A stretch of 64,000 nucleotides of DNA, from positions 15,872,001 through 15,936,000 of the forward strand of contig CM082576.2 in assembly GCA_040954595.2 (NCBI GenBank), in the 5' to 3' direction. The notes beneath the pieces were generated by a model that did not search any database, was not told the origin of the DNA, and saw only the letters and a list, made by a program, of their open reading frames with translations. Origin of the DNA: Balanoglossus misakiensis. Lineage: Eukaryota; Hemichordata. This document shows positions 55,195 through 64,000 of the stretch, in pieces. Both the position numbers and the translations under genes were made by a program. Numbering within the stretch: the first letter of the stretch is position 1; each line of letters begins with the position of its first letter.

Positions 55195-56276
55195 GAAGGT
55201 GGTATAAAAGGCTGCGTGCCCATTCTTGAGGGAGAGACTGACATGACAGCCAGCAGTAGCACTGAGGCACTGTGTGTGTAATCCTACCAGAATCTGACTG
55301 CCAGGCCTGTATGGCGAAACTACCACGGTGACGGAGTTTTCCACCAAGTGTGATACGAGACATCCTGTGCGGCCACGGATCAACCATCTTCTCGATGAAA
55401 CTGGAAAGACTGCTATATTCTGCGACCCATTTCCCGGAACATTGTCACTACTGAACTCACTGAACTCAACAATCTTTCTTAGCAAGGGTAGGGCAAACGT
55501 TCGATAACCACCTGTTAATGTCGTTTGTCATGTTTGTACTGTTTCATGTCTTTGTGCTTGTGTTTTGTGTAATATTTCTTTACTATGCATACAATCCACT
55601 TGTATTTTGTCTATAGTGGCTGTCCCTGTACAATTGATTGGATCCATCGATACAATTCTGCAAGTTGAATAAATATAGTCTATGCATAAACGTAATAAAG
55701 TTTCTGAGTTTTACGATTCCCGTAGTAAGGGGTCCCCAGCACAAAAGAACCCAGTCATATGGTCTGAAGGAAAAGCTACCTGGTACTGCCCCAGTATCAT
55801 CCCTTGTATCTTACCTTGTGAAATATTTGGTGGCAGCGGTGGGATAGTTTTCATTGAAATTCATATCTTTCGGATTTTTTTTGTTTATTCCCACCGTCTA
55901 TATCTTGGATACCCAGCGTGGTTCCTGGTATATAACAAAAACTACAAAAGGGGGACAAATTGGCCAATCTTGTAGGTGTTGGTGAATCGTAAACTCATAT
56001 ATATCAGGGTATAATATTTTTAGGATGGATCTGGCCGAAATTAAGAGAGTTGGTGAAGAGATAGGGTTAGAAGGAGGAGACCTTGCTGATTTCATAAAAG
56101 AACGACAGACCATATACACGAGAACAACAAAAGATAGCACGTGAAGAGAGACAGGCAAAACGAGAAGCTGATAAATTGGAAACTGAAGTAACTTTGCGTA
56201 CACTAGAGTTTGAACAGGAAAAGTTAATGTCAGCTGAAAGACAGAGAGAGAAAGACAGGCAATTTGAACAGTAAGA
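55195..56276 (+). mobile_element. 5' part of a Ty3/Gypsy-like element: promoter, leader and gag start
   Basis: GGTATAAAAGGCTGCGTGCC at 55200 looks like an LTR TATA box. A region with AATAAA (55671) follows, then TTTGGTGGCAGCGGTGGGAT near 55827, which resembles a primer binding site. Then a gag-like frame opens at 56025: MDLAEIKRVGEEIGLEGGDL, ADFIKERQ, a frameshift, and a Glu/Arg/Lys-rich coiled coil ending EKDRQFEQ. No pol or 3' LTR follows. Identification is by layout and composition. Confidence 0.45.
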
Positions 56277-56684
56277 TTTGCAACATGGACGGTTTGTGTA
56301 TCGGTATGTGTCGTGCATGTTACTGCTGAACAAAAAAGATATGCGGGCACCGCAGGCTGGCGAAAACGGTGCTCACGTGCTCAGTCAGTCAGTCAGTCAG
56401 TCACTGTACCATTTGAAGACGCCCTTATATAGGTGAATTTAGCTATGTACTGACTGTCTTTTCATTTTTTCTTCATCCTATAGAATCTACCGCCCTGGTC
56501 GCTGTCAATAACAATTCAACTCCTTAAACATCCTGTGTGTGTGAAGTCTAAGAACACTGGCCATGCATTTCAATTCAAGAACAAAATGAATGCGCAAGAT
56601 TTCGTTTTATCGAGGGTAATGTGCAGTGATTAAATTTGCTAGGGCTCTCTTAGCAGATTTGGAGTTTGTCATTTTGGTAGAAAC

Positions 56685-59600
56685 TTTTCGAGTTATTGGC
56701 TTCTAAATTATATTGGGTAACGTATGTAGGAAAGCCTAAAAGTGCATATAAATTGACGTAGGGGGGTAAATTAGTCTTGTAAAATACTGTCTCTCTTAAC
56801 GTATACCTCGAACAACAGGGATGTATTTGGTATCAAAAGAAAGCTTAATAAACAAGCTTTCCATTAATTACAAAATAAAAGTGATATGACAAATCATGAC
56901 ATCATAGTGACGTCATAAGTCAAAATACCCTTACGAAAATGGTGTTCTGTTCACCTATAAATGTGAGGTTTTGCAAAACATGTCTCTGTGCAATTGTACT
57001 GATGAAAACTGTGATGTGTTTGATATCAACAGAAAGCTGATTGAGTAAAGTATCTAATTATTACAAAAAATTGATATAATAATCAATTACGTCATCATTA
57101 CGTCATACTTCCAAGTACCCTTACCAATTAGTGTCTATGATGACAAGTTATTACCCTAGGAGATAGGTGCCTTTAAATAAAAAAAATTGGTAAGGAAGGT
57201 TTGTGAAGTCCATTCTACGTAAAAAATGGTACTGATTCCAAAAAAGTCAGTCTTATTGACCCCACCCAAGACAAAATTGCCATTTTGGCACTTTTTAACC
57301 CAAAAAAGGTCATTTTTAGAAAACACTAAAAACACACTGTTTTCGTCACATTCGAAGATCTGATGACATATGATATGCCTATTCTATGTAAAATTTGGTT
57401 GATATTACGAAAAAAGCAGTCTGACTGACCCCACCCAAGACAAAATTGCCATTTTGGCACTTTTTAACCCAAAAAAGGTCATTTTTAGAAAACACTAAAA
57501 ACACACTGTTTTCGTCACATTCGAAGATCTGATGACATATGATATGCCTATTCTATGTAAAATTTGGTTGATATTACGAAAAAAGCAGTCTGACTGACCC
57601 CAAACGAGACAGAATTGCCTTTTTGACCATTTTTGCCCAAAAACGTCATTTTTAGACAAAACTTAAAACACACTCTTCTCTTCATATTGATTGATTTGAT
57701 GATATATGGAAAGTCAATTCTATGTGTAAAATGGTGACTATAAAACATAAAGCAGTCTTTTTGACCCAAATCAATACAAAAATGCCATTTTTGGCCACAT
57801 TTTTGAGTTCAAAAAGGTCAATTTTTCAAAAAAACTGAAAACAAACTGTTTTCTTCATATTCAGAGATCTGATTATGTATGAAAAGTCCATTCTATGTAT
57901 ATAATATCTGATTGACCCCATTCTAGTCAAAATTGCGTTTTTGGCAATTTATTGCCTAAAAGACCTACTTAAGACAAATTTATCATTTTAAACATTTTCT
58001 AGAGAAAAAAATGTTTGCATTTGGAGATAGCCCAAATTGAACTCATAATGATGATGAAACAGCGTCGAGAGTAAAAGAAGTTATACGAATTGAACCAAAG
58101 TCGCATCGATGAGTCTAAACACGTCACCCAGGACCAAGCATTAAACATGATACAGGCGACAAAAAGACAGGCACTGCACATGACGAAGTCCCAAATATTC
58201 ACTTAGAACATCTCCAAATTGAAACGTCAAGGAATTTAAGAGTTTTTATTATATTTATTAGGTTTAAACCCACATTTTCCCTGTTGTGTGCTAGTTCAGA
58301 GCCAGTTTTAGCTCTATTGAGTATTTTGCATCGTGGGATTGCACCCCTGTCCAATCAAAATGACGGAGGTATCATGATATAATATAATTTCTGATTTTGT
58401 ATTCAGAACGAAGAGGATAAATGTCAACAATCTATCCGGAGCTGGTATAGATGTACATAAAAAAATTTATACCATGTATAACCGACTTATAGTATACAGA
58501 CTACAGTGTGAATACGTCTCGTTTTATTGTTGAGTTCCCTTTTAGGCTAAATGTGCCAAATTGTGGCAACTCTGCCTTTCAATATCATCAATTCAACTGA
58601 TATCATAATGGTATGACATTTTAAATATGCAAATATAACATCAAAACTCAAAAGGCAAAAAACACAAATTATTTTGTTTTCTGAAAAAGACTTGTTGACT
58701 AGAAGATGGCTTAGTGGCAATTTTGTATTGAGTGGGGTCTTAATAAGACTGTTGTGTTGGTATCAGCATATTTTTTTGCAAAAAATGGACTTTCCATTCA
58801 TAATCAAACATTTAAATACGAAGAAAACAGCTTGTTTTCATTTTTTCTTGAAATGACCTTTTTGACCAAAAAAAAGGCCAAAATGACAATTTTGTAGGGC
58901 TGAAAAGAATTTTTTTTTTGAATCGGCTCCCTTTCAACAAAAATGGACCTTCTCCGCGTACATCATAAGATCTCTGAAAATAAAGTTCAAAAGAAGTTTC
59001 AGACAGTTACCTTTTTTGAGCAAAGTGGCCAAAATGGCATTTTTCCCTCTGTGGAGTCAGTAAGAGTGCTTTTTTGGAAAAAGCGCTACTTTTAAGATAG
59101 AATGGACTTTTATTTATTATTAGTTGCAAACATTTTTTTCTCTAGAAAATGTTTAAAATTATAAATTTGTCTTAAGTAGGTCTTTTTAGGCAATAAATTG
59201 ACAAAAACGCAATTTTGACTAGAATGGGGTCAATCAGATTTTTTTTTACATAGAATGGACTTTTCATTCATAATCAGATCTCTGAATATGAAGAATACAG
59301 TTTGTTTTTAGTTTTTTTGTAAAAATGACCTTTTTGACCTCAAAAATGTGGCCAAAAATGGCATTTTTGTATTGATTGGGGTCAAAAAGACTGCTTTATG
59401 TTTTATAGTCACCATTTCACACATAGAATTGACTTTCCATATATCATCAAATCAATCAATATGAAGAGAAGAGTGTGTTTTAAGTTTTGTCTAAAAATGA
59501 CGTTTTTGGGCAAAAAATGGTCAAAAAGGCACTTCTGTCTCGTTTGGGGTCAGTCAGACTGCTTTTTTCGTAATATCAACCAAATTTTACATAGAATAGG

Positions 59601-60460
59601 CATATCATATGTCATCAGATCTTCGAATGTGACGAAAACAGTGTGTTTTTAGTGTTTTCTAAAAATGACCTTTTTGGGGTTAAAAAGTGCCAAAATGGCA
59701 ATTTTGTCTTGGGTGGGGTCAGTCAGACTGCTTTTTTCGTAATATCAACCAAATTTTACACAGAATAGGCGTATCATATGTCATCAGATCTTCGAATGTG
59801 ACGAAAACAGTGTGTTTTTAGTGTTTTCTAAAATGACCTATTTTGGGTTAAAAAGTGCCAAAATGGCAATTTTGTCTTGGGTGGGGTCAATAAGACTGAT
59901 TCTTTTGGAATCAGCACCATTTTTTACATAGAATGGACTTCACAAACCTTCCTTACCAATTTTTTTATTTGAAGGCACCCATCTCCTAGGGTAATAACTT
60001 GTCATCATAGTCACTAATTGGTAAGGGTACTTGGAAGTATGACGTAATGATGACGTAATTGATTATTATATCAATTTTTTGCAATAATTAGATACTTTAC
60101 TCAATCAGCATTCTGTTGATATCAAACACATCACAGTTTTCATCAGTACAATTGCACAGAGACATGTTTTGCAAAACCTCACATTTATAGGTGAACAGAA
60201 CACCATTTTCGTAAGGGTATTTTGACTTATGACGTCACTATGATGTCATGATTTGTCATATCACTTTTATTTTGTAATTAATGGAAAGCTTGTTTATTAA
60301 GCTTTCTTTTGATACCAAATACATCCCTGTTGTTCGAGGTATACGTTAAGAGAGACAGTATTTTACAAGACTAATTTACCCCCCTACGTCAATTTCTATG
60401 CACTTTTAGGCTTTCCTACATACGTTACCCAATATAATTTAGAAGCCAATAACTCGAAAA
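56685..60460. mobile_element. Foldback element, 3.8-kb palindrome with satellite-bearing arms
   Basis: 56685-58020 and 59127-60460 are near-perfect inverted repeats: TTTTCGAGTTATTGGCTTCT at the left end and AGAAGCCAATAACTCGAAAA at the right, ending inward at AAACATTTTCTAGAGAAAAA and its complement. Each arm has an outer unique part (~450 bases) and an inner tandem array of ~170-base units with GACCCCACCCAAGACAAAAT and GAAAACAGTGTGTTTTTAGT. A 1.1-kb spacer (58021-59126) holds further diverged units and no transposase. Long arms with inner tandem repeats are the layout of foldback (FB/TU-type) elements. Confidence 0.8.
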
Positions 60461-60540
60461 CGCCCCGGTGCCCAGATGGCAAACAAAGTGAATTTTACTC
60501 AGTATATGATAGGCTTTCAGAAAAACATTGTCTCGAAAAT

Positions 60541-60562
60541 TCCCCCGGGGGGGGGGGGGGGG
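60541..60562. repeat. Poly-G run
   Basis: CCCCCGGG followed by an uninterrupted G run of about 18. Such a run is G-quadruplex-prone and error-prone in assembly. Confidence 0.9.
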
Positions 60563-61364
60563 TAAACCCCTACTGGCTCATAGTCTAACAGAGTTATTTC
60601 TATATCATAGATGCAAGCTTAATTTATAACATGAATTTGAATAAAATATATTTTCAAATATCACCACATGAATTTGAATAAAATATTTTTTTAAATATCA
60701 CCACATGAATTTGAATAAAATCTTTTTTTAAATATCACCAGATTGAAATCTTTGGAAGTTTGCACTTAGAGGGATGGCATGGCAGTTTTCCACTGTTCAT
60801 ATAACAAAGAATTTGGCGTCACGTGTAGGTTTCATGAGTGTTCGAGTTTTGCTCTTCCCAGCCTCGTACCCACAATCCTCTGATACTAACTTCAGTTCTA
60901 TAGCCGCTGACCCACTGGATTCTCCTTATATATGAATTGCCCAAATTATTTTTTGGTGTAGTTTTGATAGTTGGTGCACGGCAACTTTCGATTGATTCAC
61001 GAAATTCAAAATATGTTACATCACAAACCTCATAAAATGGAGGCTAGAGTAGCCTGTTTGTTTTCAGGTAATTTTACAATAACCTCAGGGAGGGAGGGGC
61101 GGGGGGTTAAGAAAACATACAGATTGAAATAACAAGGAAGTGGTATATCAAACCAAAACGTTCTCTCAGTCATGATTCTAGACTGTTTCCATGTCATGTG
61201 ACATCCACAAAAATGTGATATTACCTTGAAAAGAGTCACGATTTCCAAAACTGGTTTGCGAATGCAATTAACCTTGGAGCAATGCATGAGTACATTCGTA
61301 AAAAGATATTGTTCCACTATTTACTGACATCATAGAGGCTGCCAGTTATCCTATTTCTTGCGCA

Positions 61365-61530
61365 AGAGATAGTATCTTGTGCCATGGAGATGTTTTCTCG
61401 TGTGCACAAGAAACTTGCTATCTCGTGCCGACGTGAAAATATCTCGTGCGCACGAGAAAAAATACGAGCGCACTCGTGTGCTCGAGAAAATATCACATGA
61501 ACACGTAAGTCGTGCGCACGAGATAAAAAA
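61365..61530. repeat. Degenerate palindromic array related to the 30.6-kb MITE core
   Basis: Units such as ATCTCGTGCGCACGAGA, TCTCGTGTGCACAAGAAA and GTCGTGCGCACGAGATA recall the CTCGTGCGCACGA core of the MITE at 30627-30882, but its TIRs are absent. It is probably an old relative or a separate CTCGTG-type repeat. Confidence 0.5.
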
Positions 61531-64000
61531 TGTGCCCTGTAGTCTTTCTTAGGACATGATAGCGTGACGTCGCATTGTAATTAACGGACGATATTGTCTG
61601 TGTTGGAAATCGGACTTCCGCCTCCTTCGAACAACAACAGAGACTGACGTCGCAACAATGACAGAAAAAGTGAAGCAAATGGCCGAAAAAACGGGCAGGA
61701 TCCTCGGCGTTTCCTTTTCTTATTTCCTTGCAAATATGAACGTATTTTGTAGCACACGACAAATTAAAAAACAATTAATACATAGATAAGAAAGTTCCTT
61801 CACTTGCGGTGATCTTTCACCGCCAGGCATTTGTATTCAACCTGTCCCCCATTATATATCAGTGGGAAGGGCAATGATATGATTTATTTGTGCATGGGTG
61901 AATTATCATTGTGGTAATATTGATCATGCAGATATGATGTGGCTATTATAACAGGAAAACTTTCTTCAGAAACTTGTTTTCATTGCCTAGATTATTTTTT
62001 ATCAAAAGTGATTTGATATTATTCATGTTTACATATTATGTATGTATTTATTGTTTTTTCTTGTTTTGGAATAAACTCTTTGAAATTTAACTGCTTGTTT
62101 GTAAATTTTTAGCAAGAAATATATACGCATTTGACATACAGCAAACCTATAGTAATAATCCTAATGGAAGGAGAATAAGCGCAGTGTGTGAGGACACAAA
62201 GTTTGTCAAAAAGTCATTAATTTGAATGACTGGCAAATCCAAAATGTTTTCCACGGGCTTTATTCTGATGGACAAATAATTAAATAAATAAGTTCTTATT
62301 TAAAGTGGCATTGCATGAAAAGTTGTGATTTTTGCCAAATTTACTTTTTTTTTACATAAATCGGTAGGTCTAATACTGATCCACATTCTGACAAATGCGT
62401 CTTGGCGGAAATGGTTTATAATCACCCAAAAATAGCACTTTTCTGAATAAGTTCACAGCTTAACAAATAGGTGTCAACAATGCAAATGGCTGTTTTTCTC
62501 AGTTTGCATTTTTGCTGCTCTTGACAACTTCAGAAGAATTTAGCTTCGCTCTGCGTTGGCCGAATTTGCTCAAATTTTAACAGGGGATTGTGTATGACCC
62601 ATCTAACAAAACAATTTTTTTAGTCGATAAAGTGTCCTTGGCGGGAATAAAATCTGATTCAATACAACTCATTGTGAATTTGATCAAATTTTATAAAAAA
62701 TCTAACTTGCAAACACTGTTACTCCTCAATGGAAGCAGATAACGCTAAACTAAATTTTCGTTTTTTTGCATGTGTACTCTAGTTTCGAATGACATACTGA
62801 GATGCATGATGCATGGTCAACCGTTTTACCTAATTTCAATTGAATGACATAATATCAATAAAATGTTTTTTTAACCCCAAAACGCCATCATTTCCGGGGG
62901 TAAATGAAATGTGCAACTCAAATAAAAGTTCAAAAACTCAGCTTCCAGAATATGTATGGTTTAAAGGGGTTTTAATATTGTCTTTGAAGAGAAATAGGCC
63001 TCTGAAAAAGTCTTGACGGTATCGTGCAATACCACATTAAGTATTGAATTGATTTCCAAATTCTCTTCCTTTGGTGTTTCTTCTTGCGATTTATTTTGTC
63101 GTGTGCTACAAAATACGTTTATATTTGTAATGCAATGCAAGCAAAAAAAGAAAAGTAACGCATTACTGGTGAATCGGAATCCGTGGCTGAATCTGAATCT
63201 GAAATCGACATAAACTTCGAAAACAAATATGGCGGGTAATAGGCAGTCACGATCTCGCACTTGCCATACAACGTAGTACGTCGTATTTTCTGCGGGAGTA
63301 ATTTTGGCAACATTACACCTATTTGTAATCGTTATATTTAATTATACAGGTAAATTTTGGGATTATACCTGAGGTCAACAAGAATTCTGAGGTCCGGTTC
63401 TGATGTTCTGAAACTTCAGAGGGCTCTGGGGGGCTCTGACTCAGAGGGCTCTGAAAAGTCAACTCTACCGTCTGGCAGCAGCAAAAATATGTTGTTGTTT
63501 TTTTCTCTTAGAAGCGACCTCAGTCTGAGCTGCATGAGAATAAACTGTAGGTTGGGAATACTTGGAATTTAGCGAGCTCAACAAAAAGACACGCAGTCGC
63601 TGCGGTCAACACATAGCTATTAGTTTCGGTTTTATGTTCTCTACAGCTTGGAAACCAAACTATGGTACAACTTGAAGCTACATAAACTGGAAAGCATAGT
63701 ACGTGCAGAGCAGACCATGGTGACGAAAGCAGGTATTCTAGGTCGTAAGATAAAATCACGGCGCTAGAAAAACAGTCATCAAAAGTTGCACGTGTTCCCC
63801 GGCCACAAATATTGTAATTGTTGGCGCACAGAAAGTCCAGTCGATAAACGTTTACGCTATAGAAACTCACTCTCTCAGCAAAAGTCTGACACCCTCGTCA
63901 GTGACAAAACGCAAACCGAGCTGGGTATGATCAAGTCCAATCTGATTAAAATCAGATGTAGGGAACGGCGACTTGTTTTTTTTATGCTGTCGCCTCACAC
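61531..64000. other. Right flank, no gene recognised
   Basis: A+T-rich sequence with short frames. A ~38-base segment (TTGTCGTGTGCTACAAAATA.. at about 63097) is inverted relative to ~61735 (TATTTTGTAGCACACGACAA), suggesting a dispersed repeat or the ends of a ~1.4-kb element. 63405-63460 contains a GGGCTCTG repeat. No supported coding region. Confidence 0.35.

Noticed and set aside
63357-63572. + strand frame containing a Gly/Ser/Glu repeat
   Set aside because: Composition comes from a GGGCTCTG-type simple repeat, and no homologous motif is seen.

Overview
This is a metazoan nuclear genome window, about 60% A+T: multi-exon genes with GT-AG introns, long microsatellites, LINE, LTR and DNA-transposon remnants and foldback palindromes. 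Gene content (sushi/SEA/mucin membrane protein, an intronless TRIM-NHL gene, a Mab-21/cGLR-type nucleotidyltransferase fold) fits a marine invertebrate such as a cephalochordate, hemichordate or mollusc. The sequence alone does not settle which.

Layout. 0-7 kb: the 3' end of an upstream gene on the + strand, whose last introns hold a TIR-bounded DNA transposon. A ~2-3 kb tandem duplication copied part of that transposon together with one 36-codon cytoplasmic-tail exon. A minus-strand LTR retrotransposon with a tRNA-Pro-type primer binding site lies in it, solo in one unit and with internal sequence in the other. 9.0-28.5 kb, + strand: one large gene that I reconstruct as 36 phase-compatible coding exons, about 3,123 residues. 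Its order is signal peptide, acidic Thr-rich head, 18 sushi/CCP modules, four SEA domains, a Ser/Thr mucin stalk, a transmembrane helix and a Tyr-rich tail. Four sushi modules are interrupted by a long acidic or Gln/Pro-rich disordered insert between Cys1 and Cys2. The middle of the gene grew by tandem duplication of a 3.2-4.0 kb genomic unit, and the recombination junctions are still visible inside introns. The upstream gene ends in a related tail, so the two are probably tandem paralogues.

29-32.5 kb: a decayed LINE carrying a palindromic MITE. 32.6-47.9 kb, minus strand: a 16-exon gene of about 1,169 residues that joins armadillo-like repeats, a neuralized (NHR) domain and a C-terminal Mab-21/cGAS-like nucleotidyltransferase domain. 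This is the most unusual system in the window. An intronless TRIM-NHL gene (RING, two B-boxes, coiled coil, filamin-type and NHL repeats) sits in its largest intron on the same strand. A non-autonomous LTR element with matching LTRs and a 4-bp target duplication sits in another intron.

48-64 kb: gene-poor and repeat-rich. It holds two members of a foldback family, one an almost intact 3.8-kb palindrome whose arms contain a ~170-bp tandem repeat and one split by LINE insertions. It also holds LINE 3' fragments, a Ty3/Gypsy-like 5' end, dispersed repeats and a tandem repeat dense in YY1-like motifs.

Functionally, the sushi/SEA/mucin gene looks like a modular, mucin-like cell-surface protein. 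The ARM-NHR-Mab21 gene combines protein-interaction modules with an innate-sensor-type fold. Both exon models rest on splice-site and reading-phase consistency only. No transcript evidence was available.
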